From: Adiantum capillus-veneris
Lineage: Eukaryota > Streptophyta > Polypodiopsida > Polypodiales > Pteridaceae
NCBI GenBank assembly: GCA_014529385.2
Contig: CM043962.1
Location: forward strand, 125,100,470 to 125,164,469
DNA length: 64,000 nucleotides
Direction: 5' to 3'
Part shown: in pieces, positions 42,934 through 54,540 of the stretch
How positions within the stretch are numbered: the first letter of the stretch is position 1
Layout of the letters: each line of letters starts with the position of its first letter
The notes under the pieces: generated by a model
The model's database searches: none
Told to the model about the DNA's origin: nothing
The model's input: the letters and a program-made list of their open reading frames with translations, nothing else
Made by a program: the position numbers and the translations under genes

Positions 42934-43864
42934 AGTGCAAGTTGCAAATGCAGAGGATACCAGATGCCTGATGTAACAGGCTGCACGATGCAAGGTTTTG
43001 TTTTCTAGATTATGCTAAGTTAGAAGAGTGTTTGGTTATGCGTTCAATAATATTACATGGTTGGCTTCCAATTGACTTCTTTGGACACTTGAAGAAGTAT
43101 CTTCACATCTTTTGAGTTGGTTCTGCTAACAGAACTTGAGGTAAAGGACTTGATGGCCATTCCGTGTGCAGACAGAGTAAGGCATACTTGCGGTTGATAG
43201 GGTTCCTTAAGAGAGAGCTTAATGGTCAAGCCGTGTGCATCATTAACTGGAGCACTTGAGTCTGACGGGGTTCACTAAAAAAGTTATCCATGATTAAATG
43301 CTTTGAAGATACGGCAGATACAGTTCAGAGATTTTTGATGGACAACTACCTAATGATTAAGCTAAAACATTGATGATAGGATATAAGCCTTATTTAATTT
43401 TTCATATGTTTAACAATTAAGTGAGTCTGATGATGGTGAGGAGCTTGAGGTACCTGTAGAAGATGCAGATTGAAGTGTTGTTGGCACAGACCGGAGGCTG
43501 TGTAGGTTCAGAGGGGATGGATGTCGTGCAACTCCCCTTCCATGATAAGAAAAAGAGCAGAGAAATGCAAGCTAAGATTTTTCTGAATCCTACTTGATTA
43601 ATGGTCAGTGATGAGGGCTTGTTAACAGGACAAGTTTAATTATTAATGTATGCAAGTAAGTGTTCTTTTGCAAAGGATTAGATTGTGTATTTGGGAAGAG
43701 TGATTTCTAAAGAGGGGATTCACATTGATCTTGACAAAGTTAAGACTATTGTGGAGTGGCCAACACCTAAGTCATTAAGGGATGTGAGAAGCTTTATGGG
43801 TCTAGCACAATATGAGAGAGCACACATTAAAGATTTCTCTAAGATAGCAAGTCCTTTGACCTAA

Positions 43865-44608
43865 TTGACCAAGAAAGACAAGGGTTTTGTGTGGAATTCT
43901 AGCTGTGAGACTACTTTTGAGACCTTGAAGGCTAAAATAGCGGAAAATTGTGTTTTAAAAGTTCCTGAGATGGGCAAACCATTTGTTGTGTCCTGTGATG
44001 CTAGTGGTGAACAATTAGGTTGTGTTTTGACAGAAAAAGGAAGAGTGGTTGCATATGAGTCTAGGAAATTAAGACGACATGAATTGAACTATGCAACACA
44101 TGATCTAGAATTGCTTACTGTTGTTCATGCATTGAAGCATTGGCGTCATCTTTTGCTTGGTGTCAAATTTGAATTGCGTATTGATCATCAAAGCTTGAAG
44201 TATATTTTCACTCAGCCATTGTTAAACAACAGACAAAGAAGATGGATTGAATTGCTGGCTAAATATGATATTGATTTGAAGTATTTGTGTGGAAAAGAAA
44301 ATAAATTTGTAGATGCATTGAGTCGTAGGTCCATGTGTAGTTTGTTGACTGTTGGGCGATCCAATTTGATTGATGATATACATGTTGAAGTTGAAAATGA
44401 TTCCTTTTATATGCCTATTTTGAAGTTCTTGCGTGAGAATATTGGTGAGATGTATGAGAACAGATATCACTTGTATAAGGAAAATCTCTATTATTATGAC
44501 CACTTGTGTATTCCTGCAAATTCTGCTTTTAAGAGTCAAATTCTGCACCAGTGTCATAATTCACCTTTTTCTAGTCATCCTGGATTGAATAAACATATGA
44601 AAAGATGA
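43865..44608 (+). pseudogene. Chromovirus RNase H and integrase zinc domain
   Basis: 247-codon frame: KPFVVSCDASGEQLGCVLTE with the first RNase H Asp, YATHDLELLTVVHALKHWRH with the Glu, LRIDHQSLKYIFTQPLLNNR, and the third catalytic region KFVDALSRR. It ends in the first half of the integrase zinc site (HQCHNSPFSSHPGLNKHMKR), which is frameshifted at 44,605. Confidence 0.85.
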
Positions 44609-45461
44609 AAAGTTCATTCTTTTGGCTGCGTATGAAATTGGATGTTAAGAATTATGTACATGAGTGCTTTCAATGTCAACAAGTTAAGATTGAACATAAG
44701 AGGATGCTTGGTGACCTTCAACCCTTAGACATTCCTTTACAGAAGCGGGAGTCTAAATCCATGGACTTTATCATTAGACTTCCTACTACTCGTGGAGGAT
44801 ATGACTCGATCTTTGTGGTAGTAGATAGACTCACAAAACAAGCTCACTTCTTTCCTGTAAAAATAACTGATTCTGCATTGACCATTGCACGCTGGTTTGT
44901 GAAAGAGATATTTCATTTGCATGGCATGTCCAAGAGTATAGTGTCTGACATAGATTCTAAGTTCACTTCTCATTTCTGGAGAGTGACTTTTGACTCTTTA
45001 GGTACCCAGTTACCATGTCTACTGCTTTTCATCCTCAAACTAATGGGGAAGCGGAGAGAGTGAATCGTATTTTAGAAGATATGTTACGAATGTATGTCAA
45101 TGAAAACCAATCTAATTGGAATGAATATCTGCCTTTGGTTGAATTTGCATATAACAGTTCATATCATACATCTATTAGGATGACTCCGTTTGAGGCAATG
45201 TATGGCTACAACTGTCCCACACCTATTAATTTCCTTAACTCAAGGAATAAGGTAGAATTGTCACGTGAGATGCTTGAGAAAATGGATAGCGAATTGGCCA
45301 AAATGAGGAGGAATATTAGAGAAGCTCAAAAGAGACATAAATTGTGTTATGACAAGAAACATCGTGTTGTGGAGTATGAAACTAGTGATATGGTTTTCTT
45401 AAAAGTCATTCCTGAGAAGTTTCATTTGATTCTTGGAAAGGATAGAAGATTGTCTCCATGA
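44605..45461 (+). pseudogene. Chromovirus integrase
   Basis: 44,605-45,063 supplies the Cys pair (HECFQCQQVK), the first Asp (KSMDFIIRLPTTRGGYDSIF) and second Asp (SKSIVSDIDSKFTSHFW). A frameshift near 45,005 leads to 45,015-45,461 with TAFHPQTNGEAERVNRILED, which holds the catalytic Glu, and EYLPLVEFAYNSSYHTSIRM. Asp-Ile replaces the usual Asp-Arg after the second Asp. All three catalytic residues survive. Confidence 0.85.
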
Positions 45462-45810
45462 TTTGCTGGGCCATTTAAAATTTTGAAGCGCATTGGTTCA
45501 TTACCTTACAAATTGGAATTGCCTTCTCATGTTAAAGTGCATCTTGTATTTCATGTGAGTATGTTCCTAATGTGCAACATGTTTTACAAACAACTCTAAG
45601 TTGAAAGATGATGGACCATTGACTATAGAACCAGACTTAGTGCTAAGATAGGCATTTTAAACATCTGAGAAATAGAGACATTGTGGAAGTTTTGGTTAAG
45701 TGGCAGAACTATCCAGTAGAGGATGCATCATGGCTTGATCTTAGTGTTTTGCAAAGAGAATTTCCCTCCTTCCAACTCTGAGGATAGAGTTAATTTTGAT
45801 AAGGGGAGAA
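45462..45810 (+). pseudogene. Chromodomain-like C-terminus and polypurine tract
   Basis: Readable with stops: FAGPFKILKRIGSLPYKLEL, then LRNRDIVEVLVKWQNYPVED and ASWLDLSVLQREFPSFQL, a chromodomain-like module that in chromoviruses targets modified histones. The polypurine tract AAGGGGAGAA (45,801-45,810) directly precedes the LTR. Confidence 0.75.
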
Positions 45811-46209
45811 TGTAATAGGAATAATCTTTGAAGTTCTTAAAGTCGAAAAGAATATGGTAGGGCATATCTTTCGTTTAGCACGATTTGAAAGATTGTTGAA
45901 TAGTATATTAAATAGAGCTTATATGAATGAGTTTGAGATATTAAGAGAGAATATATATTCTTTTTTTTAACTAATACACTAAACACGTATTTGATAAAAA
46001 TTAATGAATAACAGATAGTCTGTCTATGAACATTAAAATTGAGATTTTTGTTAATATCAATGTTTTATAATTATGTGTTTTAGCTCAAAATGCATGGATA
46101 GGCTTAAAATAAGTTGAAAAAGTAGTGGAGACCCAAAAATAGAGGTTTTAAAAGTCGCGAACTAAAAGTTGCATTTTCAGCCTATCTCTATTATTCTATT
46201 CCTGTGACA
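45811..46209 (+). repeat. 3' LTR of the chromovirus, 399 bp
   Basis: Begins TGTAATAGGAATA immediately after the polypurine tract and ends TATTCCTGTGACA, an imperfect inverted repeat of the start, with TG...CA ends. No 5' partner LTR is in the window. No clear 5-bp target duplication is possible because the 5' side is lost. Confidence 0.85.
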
Positions 46210-46528
46210 AAAGCTGACTTGAAGCTTGCAAAATCTAATGGAACTTGAAGCAGATAAAGCAACAGGAGATAATTGCCATCACCATCATCGACTAGAGATT
46301 GATTTAATATTATGTTAAGTCCGCTGTCGTTAACGGCCCGATTAATCCTATAAAATGGAGCTTAAACTCCTAGTTAGCAGATGATCCAAGTGACGGTGCT
46401 GTTAACAGCCCGCCTTGGCTACCGATTAAGTTGTACTCAAAGCTTTACTTGATTAATTGAAGGGTACGATGATTTCCAGATTCAGTTGCAGATGTTGTTC
46501 TCATTCTCTCTCTTTCACAACTCCCACA

Positions 46529-48555
46529 GCCAGAGGCCCGGCACCTGCCCAGCTCACGTAGCAAACACATATCCCCCGATATCTTTGGTGAACCCGATGC
46601 GAAACGAGTCGGGGTGGGAGGTGAAGATGGAGATGCTAGAACAATTAAAGCAGTTTATTGATGATTTCAGTGCCAATGGATTTGATACAAATTTGGCAGT
46701 TATAGATTTTCCAAAAATGATGGAATTGGTTCAAGGGTATCTGCAGGAAGCAAAAGCCATGCAGATAAAAAAGCAGATTGATGATGCTATAAAGTTAGCA
46801 CTTGATGCAGTATGTGAGTAGTATTATGTTTTTCAAGGATATGATCCAGAAGGTTTTATTGCATGTTACGAAGCTGAGATGAAGAGCCGAAATGTTCCAG
46901 AAGATCGAATGATTGCAGCTTTTGAGGAGGATGTAAACTCGGATTTTAAAAAGCAGGTTGAATAAGTGGCAAAAGAATATCCCACACGGTGGGAGTATTT
47001 TGCAGAGCAATTTATTAACGAAAGCCCAAGGATTCTAGATCGGGACATAAAGGAGATTACTAAACAAAATAAGGTTGTCTTCAGTAAAGGTGAAGGGGAT
47101 CAAATGCAGATCCTCAACTATGATGATTTCTGGGAGCATATTTCTGCAAGAAGTAAAGCCAAAGAGAATGCTAAGCTCGAAGTAGCAGATTCACTTTCAG
47201 AGGAGCTTAATTTGAGCAACGAAGAAAAGGTAAACAATGAATTTAATGCTGGAACAGATTTATATGAATTTTTTTCAAAGATTGCTTGCATTGACGCTAC
47301 CTCTAATAACGGTTCCAATGAAGACATAGACTGTGCAGCAAGTGGTTCGCAAGTTGTTGACCTTGACATGGGTTATTCTAAAGGAGTTCGTCAAGAAAAT
47401 GAGCCTCTACAGGATGTTTCTAAAACTATTTGCACTATATCCGAGCAGGATAACATGTCTGCTACAGATGATTGCATAACTAAAGCTATTATATACATAG
47501 TAGCTGATGTAGTGACCAAGATTGTGGACCCAGTACAGGATGAGCCTGAGGATGTCAATGAACCTATGATTGCTACTAACAATATGCTTGCAGATGATGC
47601 TATCACAGAACAGGATGCTATAATCATCAATTTTTTTTTTCGATCTGAAGGAGATATTTATGGCAGTCTAGAAGAGATTTCTGATGCGTATACCTCTTCA
47701 GAGGGGGTGCCAGATGAGCCTTTACAGCTCTATAATGTATTGCTAAGTAACATGGATGCAGATGAGGAAGCAGAGGATGATATCGAGGAGTATGAAGATT
47801 GCTTGGATCATATTGATTGTGAAAAGGTTATCGATAGGGATTTTACATCTATGCTTGTAGATGGACAGCATGAGGAGATAACTCCTATAGTTTTGATGAA
47901 TGTTGACACTTCCAAGGGTGATTTTCCCGAGGATGTTATGGATGAAGATCTATAGGATAAAGCTGTTTTTCATGATCAAGTTGAAATCTCAACAGGTAAA
48001 AATTTGTCTGATGATACAGGTCGAGAATCTCCCAAGGGTTTTCGTGATGAGTATGAAGCTAGAGGGGGTGATGATGCTAAATCATCCTTGATACTGCATA
48101 AAATGCACTGGGTTTTTCATTTGCTTGGACAATGTGCCAGATGTGGCTGGATTTGGCTGCTATGCCTATTGATGCTTATGTCAGTGATGTCTTGGCTGCC
48201 AGTAAAAGGGAGTCGGATATCTTTAATGCTTTCTGGTAACGAGCTGAAGTTGCCAACAGTTTATGGGACTCTGGGTGTTGCACTATGCTTCAGGTGAAGC
48301 TGTAGTATATTGCACAGCCCATCAATGCTATGTGATCTCGATGGTGTTTGATCCAAGAGATTCTAAGGAGATTCAATACAGATGGATACTGATCAGTATG
48401 CATAGTAATTGTGTGCTATTTGAACCAAGGGTAGCATATCTGCACCAGAAATGCTTGATGTTGAATGATACTAGATATGTATGCTCATGTGGATGTTATG
48501 ATGCTCCAATGTGTGGGAAAATCCCTATTATCCCATTTGATCTTGCGGGTTACTA
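46529..48555 (+). pseudogene. Unrecognised two-exon gene, copy 2 (exon 2)
   Basis: Acceptor CCCACAG ends at 46,528; the frame leads into KMEMLEQLKQFIDDFSANGF. Stops TAG at 46,819 and TAA near 46,964, then 330 clean codons (46,966-47,955) with the acidic central region. This copy keeps the 21-bp segment, encoding DSLSEEL, that copies 1 and 3 lost. TAG at 47,953 (CAG in the other copies) and a frameshift near 48,270 precede the membrane segment and Cys-rich tail, ending at TAA 48,553. Its exon 1 and promoter were replaced by the chromovirus, whose LTR sits in the intron. Confidence 0.6.
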
Positions 48556-49730
48556 AAGTGCAAGTTGAAAATGCAGAGGATACCAGATGCCTGATGTAGG
48601 AGGCTGCATGATGCAAAGGTTTTGTTTTCTAGATTATGCTAAGTTAGAAGAGTGTTTGGTTATGCATTCAATAAGATTACATGGTTGGCTTCCAACTGAC
48701 TTCTTTGGACACTTGACGAAGTATCTTCACATCTTTTGAGTTGGTTATGCTAACAGAACTTGAGGTAAAGGACATGATGGCCATTCCGTGTGCAGACATA
48801 GTAAGGCATACTTCAGCATGACAGGGTTGCTTAAGAGAGAGCTTAATGGTCAAGCCGTGTGCATCATTAAGTGGAGCACTTGAGTCTGGCGGGGTTCACT
48901 AAACAAGTTATCCATGATTAAATGCTTTGAAGATACGGCAGATACAGTTCAGAGATTTTTGATGGACAACTACCTAATGATTAAGCTAAAACATTGATGA
49001 TAGGGTATAAGCCTTATTTCATTTTTCATATGTTTAACAGTTAAGTGAGTCTGATGATGGTGAGGAGCTTAAGGTACCTGTAGCAGATGCAGATTGAAGT
49101 GTTGTTGGCACAGACCGGAGGCTGTGTAGGTTCAGAGGGGATGGATGTCGTACAGCTCCCCTTCCATGATAAGAAAAAGAGCAAAGAAATGCAAGCTAAG
49201 ATTTTTTGAAGCCTACTTGATTAATGGTAAGTGATGAGGGCTTGTTAACAGGAGAAGTTTAATTATTAATATCTGCCAGATGTAGCTTAAAAGGGCCAAC
49301 AGATGCCTTAATGATGCCAAAAATGATTATGCTTGATGTGAGCACATATAGAAGATTATGATGTAAAACTGCAGTGCTTGATGTGCTCAACCGGTCTGTC
49401 TTTACGGCTCGTCGATTGGAGCTACGGTGAAGAAGTTATGGCAGTTTGAAGTTTGAGTCGATTGAGCAACCACAGCTGAGGTGACAGAATTGAAGTGAAT
49501 GCGTGGGGCTGAAGTGCTTAATTTCTGGAGCGCGTCGGTGTTTTCAGATCAGTGATCGGAGTCCCGGCCGCCAAGATATTGACCAAAAAAGATTCACGAG
49601 GGGTCGGTTTCGTACCGGTCCAGTCCGCTCGATGGGAGTGCCATCTGGGAGTTTTTGGGGTTCAATAGGCTGCTATAGAATACAATGCAATTAAAAGATC
49701 AATAATTTCTCGAGGAGCATTATGTTTGGA
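48556..49730. other. 3' flank and spacer of the unit (copy 2)
   Basis: No coding frame. Matches 53,408-54,540 of copy 3 closely, and its first 1.1 kb also matches copy 1 (42,934-43,653). Contains TTGATTAATGG-GTGATGAGGGC and a GC-richer part (CGGAGTCCCGGCCGCCAAG). It probably includes the 3' UTR. Confidence 0.6.
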
Positions 49731-49975
49731 ATGTCATCTCTTGGAATGCAATGATTACGGGATAAACCCAAGAGAGGCAATTGGTTATTTTGAGCAGATG
49801 CGAAAGCAATCACTTATACTTGCATCTAAATGGCCGTGGCAATGTCCGCAACACTGAAAGGGGCAACAAAAACTCACAATGATAATGTTAGTCGGTGGCT
49901 AGTGGCGCCTTTACGAAAGCAGGATATGCATATCAAATGTGGTGCCCTTTACTATGAAGTTGTGGCCGCACAAGG
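49731..49975 (+). pseudogene. PPR gene relic in the spacer (copy 2)
   Basis: VISWNAMITG-TQERQ at 49,728-49,780, then IGYFEQMRKQSLILAS, and DMHIKCGALYYEVV at about 49,930-49,970. These match the plant PLS-type pentatricopeptide patterns W-N-A-M-I-x-G-Y and D-M-Y-x-K-C-G-x-L. A 10-bp deletion and stops make it non-functional. Confidence 0.6.
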
Positions 49976-50176
49976 CAAAGGGGCCGCCCTCCCTTAACAT
50001 CGTAAGGTGAGGCCGCCCAATGCCCAAGGGCAACCAAATTTTAAGGCCGCCCATGATGAGGTCCAAAGGCCATTGGCTGCCCAATTAAGCTGGCTACCCA
50101 ATTAAAGGGCATTACCATGGACACCCAATAGGGTGAATAGTGTGAAGCCGAATAAAAAACAAAGGGGAGCCATGGC

Positions 50177-50374
50177 GTGAGCAGCAGGAGACGGCGCAGG
50201 AAGGAGAAGATGGGTTCATACCACGCATTGCAAGCTTCGGACAAGCTCACAATAGTAACGAGTTGTGCTCAGCATCTTAGGGTGCTGCCATTCGTCCCCA
50301 TTCTCGCTAAAGTTCATGCTGGTCAAGTTCAAACCTGCCACATCATAGCGGCCATTCCTGTGACACGTGAGTAA
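50177..50374 (+). CDS. Small conserved open frame upstream of exon 1 (copy 3 unit)
   Basis: 65 codons; the inner ATG at 50,210 starts MGSYHALQASDKLTIVTSCA. The same frame is open in the next unit (54,971-55,168) with few changes. It ends beside a donor-like CAC|GTGAGTAA. It could be an upstream exon, an upstream frame in the leader or a gene fragment; no family recognised. Confidence 0.3.
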   Translation: MSSRRRRRKEKMGSYHALQASDKLTIVTSCAQHLRVLPFVPILAKVHAGQVQTCHIIAAIPVTRE

Positions 50375-50570
50375 CGACGGCGCTATTGGGGCACGCTAAT
50401 AATAGGGCCCTTTTGCATGCGAGTGTTGGCAAGTGAACGAGAGGAGAGGGAAGAGCATAAGGGTTTTGGAGCGGAGCTCGACAAGAATAAGGAATCAAAT
50501 CTCTCTCTTCCTCTCTCATCCTCGGCAAGACAAAGGAAAGCTCTCTCTTCCTCTCCTCTCTCTATCGGCC

Positions 50571-53407
50571 ATGGCGACAAAAAGGAAGCAAGGGCATGAA
50601 GCATTAAGGAGGATCAAGGCTTGGCGAGGAAATCGGTAAGATAAGGTGAGAAAGAAAAGAAGGGGATCGGGGAGATAGAAGGGGAGAAGAAGGAACCATA
50701 TAGCACTCTTTCTCTCACTCTTGTCCTCGGCAAGTAGAGCAAGCAAGCGGAGCTTGAGAAGAGCTTGTCGAGGCAAGCAAGCAAAGCAAGGGAGTAAATT
50801 TGAATCAAGCAAGGACAAGCCTGGTAGAAGCAACCAAGGGAGTAAGCTTAAAGCAAGCAAGTACGTCGAGAAGAAGCTTGTCGAGGTCAAAGCAAGCAAG
50901 CTTGAGAAGGAGAGCTTGGTTAAAGCAAGTAAGTTGAGAATCTGGAGAGGGCATGAAGCATTAAGGAGGATCTTGGCAACATAAGGTGAGCAAGAAAAGA
51001 AGGGGACTAGAAGGGAAGAATAACGTCCGAAGGGCAAAAGGCAAGAAGAGAGTTAGAGCTTGGCAACGAAAGCTGACTTGAAGCTTGCAAAATCTAATGG
51101 AACCTGAAGAAGATAAAGCAACATGAGATAATTACCATCACCGTCATCGACTAGAGATTGATTTAATATTCTGTTAAGTCTGATGTCGTTAACGGACCGG
51201 TTAATCCTGTAAAATGGAGCTTAAACTCCTAATTAGCAGATGATCCAAGTGACGGTGCTGTTAACAGCCCGCCTTGGCTACCGATTAAGTTGTACTTAAA
51301 GCTTGACTTGATTAATTGAACGGTACGATGATTTCCAGATTCAGTTGCATCTGTTGTTCTCATTCTCTCTCTTTCACACCTCCCACAGCCAGAGCCCTGG
51401 CACCTGCCTGGCTCACGTAGCAAACACATATCCCCCGACATCTTTAGTGAACTCGACGCGAAACGAGCCGGGGTGGGAGGTGAAGATGGAGATGCCAGAA
51501 CAGTTAAAGCAGTTTATTGATGATTTCAGTGCCAATGGATTTGATACAAATTTGGTAGTTACAGATTTTCCAAAACTAATGGAATTGGTTCAGGGGTATC
51601 TGTAGGAAGCAAAAGCCATGCAGATAAAAAAGCAGATTGATGATGCTATAGAGTTAGCACTTGATGCAGTATGTGAGCAGTATTATGTTTTTCAAGGATA
51701 TGATCCAGAAGGTTTTATTGCATGTTACAAAGCTGAGATGAAGAGCCGAAATGTTCCAGAAGATCGGATGATTGTAGCTTTTGAGGAGGTTGTATACTCG
51801 GATTTTAGAAAGCAGGTTCAAGAACTCGCAAAAGAATATCCCACACGATGGGAGTATTTTGCAGAGGAATTTATTTACGAAAGCTCAAGGATTCTAGATC
51901 GGGACATAAAGGAGATTACTGAACGAAATAAGGTTGTCTTCAGTAAAGGTGAAGGGGATCAAATGCAGATCCTCAACTATGATGAATTCTGGGAGCATAT
52001 TTCTGCAAGAACTAAAGCGAAAGACAATGCTAAGCTGGAAGTAGTTTAATTTGAGCAACGAAGAAAAGGTAAACAATGAATTTAATGCTGGAACAGATTT
52101 ATATGAATTTTTTTCAAAGATTGCTTGCATGGACGCTACCTCTAATAACGGGTCCAGTGAAGACATAGATTGTGAAGCAAGTGGTTTGCAAGTTGTTGAC
52201 CTTGACATGGGTTATTCTAAAGGCTCTCATCAAGCAGATGAGCCTCTACAGGATATTTCTAAAACTATTTCCACTATAGCCGAGCAGGATAACATGTCTG
52301 CTACAGATGATTGCATACCTAAAGCTATTATATACACAGTAGTTGATGCAGTGACCAAGATTGTGGACCCAGTACAGGATGAGCCTGAGGATGTCAATGA
52401 ACCTATGATTGCTACTAACAATATGCTTGCAGATGATGCTATCACTTAAGAGGATGCTATAATCATCGAATTTTTTTCTAGATCTGAAGGAGATATTTAT
52501 GGCAGTATAGAAGAGCTTTCTGATGCGTATACCTCTTCAGAGGGGGTGCCAGATGAGCCTTTACAGCTCTATAATGTATTGCTAAGTAACATGGATGCAG
52601 ATGAGGAAGCAGAGGATGATATCGAGGAGTATGAAGATTGCTTGGATCATAATGATTGTGAAAAGGTTATCGATAGGGATTTTACATCTATGCTTGTAGA
52701 TGGACAGCATGAGGAGATAACTCCTATAGTTTTGATGAATGTTGAGACTTCCAAGGGTGATTTTCCCGAGGATGTTATGGATGAAGATCTACAGGATAAA
52801 GCTGTTTTTTATGATCAAGTTGAAATCCCAACAGGTAAAAAATTCGTCTGATGATACAGGTCGAGAAACTCCCAAGGGTTTTTGTGATGACTATGTAGCT
52901 AGAGGGGGTGATGATACTAAATCATCCTTGAGACTGCATAAAATGCACAGGGTTATTCATTTGCTTGGACAATGTGCCAGATGTGGCTGGATTTGGCTGC
53001 TATGACTATTGATGCTTATGTCAGTGATGTCTTGGTTGCCAGTAGAAGGGAGTCAGATATCTTTAATGCTTTCTGGTAACGAGCTTAAGTTGCCAATAGT
53101 TTATGGGATGTGGGTGTTGCACTATGCTTAAGGTGAAGTTGTAGTATATTGCGGAGCCCATCAATGCTATGTGATCTCGATGGTGTTTGATCCACGAGAT
53201 TCGAAGGATATTCATAAGCAGATTAAATACGGATGGATACTGATCAGTATGCATAGTAATTGCGTGCTATTTGAACCAAGGGTAGCATATTTGCACCAGA
53301 AATGCTTGATGTTGAATGATACTAGAAATGTATGCTCATGTGGATGTTATGATGCTCCAATGTGTGGGCAAATCCATATTATCCCATTTGATCCTAGGGG
53401 TTACTAA
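50571..53407 (+). pseudogene. Unrecognised two-exon gene, copy 3 (complete structure)
   Basis: Exon 1 is 50,571-50,635: ATG in GGCCATGGCG, encoding MATKRKQGHEALRRIKAWRG and one more residue, phase 2, donor CG|GTAAGA. Intron 50,636-51,388 (753 bp) ends in a pyrimidine tract and CCCACAG. Exon 2 enters in the only long open frame (QSPGTCLAHVANTYPP, then MEMPEQLKQFIDDF), which supports the splice. The product would be about 690 residues: basic N-terminus, helical N-terminal part, acidic middle, membrane-segment candidate, Cys-rich tail. Lesions: TAG at 51,603 (CAG elsewhere), frameshift near 52,047 by the deletion shared with copy 1, TAA at 52,447, frameshift near 52,850 and stops around 53,003. 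A CT-rich leader precedes exon 1. Confidence 0.55.
50948..51012 (+). repeat. Duplicate of the exon-1/donor segment inside the intron
   Basis: GGGCATGAAGCATTAAGGAG, then ATAAGGTGAGCAAGAAAAGAAG, repeats the exon-1 sequence at 50,592-50,660, with its own AG|GTGAGC donor-like site. The next unit has the same arrangement (55,386 and 55,677). Purine-rich AAGCAAGCAAG repeats fill the space between. Confidence 0.75.
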
Positions 53408-54540
53408 AGTGCAAGTTGCAAATGCAGGGGATACCAGATGCCTGATGTAACAGGCTGCACGATGCAAGGTTTTGTTTTCTAGATTATGCTAAGTTAGAAG
53501 AGTGTTCAACTGACTTCTTTGGACACTTGAAGAAGTATCTTCACATCTTTTGAGTTGGTTCTGCTAAGAGAACTTGAGGTAAAGTACTTGATGGACATTC
53601 CGTGTGCAGACAGAGTAAGGCATACTTGAGGTTGACAGGGTTCCTTAAGAGAGAGAGCTTAATGTTCAAGCCGTGTGCATCATTAACTGGAGCACTTGAG
53701 TCTGGCGGGGTTCACTAAACAAGTTGTCCATGATTAAATGCTTTGAAGATATGGCAGATACAGTTCAGAGATTTTTGATGGACAACTACCTAATGATTAA
53801 GCTAAAACATTGAGGATAGGGTATAAGCCTTATTTCATTTTTCATATGTTTAACAATTAAGTGAGTCTGATGATGGTGAGGAGCTTAAGGTACCTGTAGC
53901 AGATGCATATTGAAGTGTTGTTGGCACAGACCGGAGGCTGTGTAGGTTCAGAGGGGATGGATGACGTGCAGCTCCCCTTCCATGATAAGAAAAAGAGCAC
54001 AGAAATGCAAGCTAAGCTTTTATGAAGCCTACTTGATTAATGGTCAGTGATGAGGGCTTGTTAACAGGACAAGTTTAATTATTAATGTATGCTAGATGTA
54101 GCTTAAAAGGGCCAAAAGATGCCTTAATGATGCCAAAAATGATTATGCTTGATGTGAGCACAGATAGAAGATTATGATCTAAAACTACAGTGCTTGATGT
54201 GCTCTACCGGTCTGTCTTTACGGCTCGTCAATTGGAGCTACGGTGAAGAAGTTATGGCAGTTTGAAGTTTGAGTCGATTGGGCAACTGCAGCTGAGGTGA
54301 CAGAATTGAAGTGAATGCGTCGGGCTGAAGTGCTCAATTTTTGGAGCGCGTCGGTGTTTTCAGATCAGTGATCGGAGTCCCGGCCGCCAAGATATTGACC
54401 GAAAAAGATTCACGAGGGGCCGGTTTCGTACCGGTCCAGTCCGCTCGATCGGAGTGCCATCTGGGAGCTTTTGGGGTTCAATAGGCTGCTATAGAATACA
54501 GTGCAATTAAAAGATCAATAAGTTCTCGAGGAGCATTATG
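53408..54540. other. 3' flank and spacer of the unit (copy 3)
   Basis: Counterpart of 48,556-49,730. No coding frame. The copy lacks a short segment near 53,505 that copies 1 and 2 have. Confidence 0.6.

Larger units (their letters stand above)
43654..46209 (+). mobile_element. 5'-deleted chromovirus (Ty3/gypsy) with 3' LTR
   Basis: Starts inside reverse transcriptase (KCSFAKD, then VYLGRVISKEGIHIDLDKVK), continues with RNase H, integrase, a chromodomain-like tail, polypurine tract AAGGGGAGAA and a complete 3' LTR. The chromodomain and gene order define chromoviruses. The left end fuses to the 3' flank of gene copy 1 at 43,653/43,654; the right end meets the intron of gene copy 2. Confidence 0.9.

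Noticed and set aside
46340-46360. CTATAAAATGG as a promoter of gene copy 2
   Set aside because: It lies in the intron by the exon phase argument and is mutated in the other copies.
50383-51037. Long minus-strand Leu-rich frames in the array spacer
   Set aside because: Complement of purine-rich AAGCAAG repeats and exon 1; artefact of composition.
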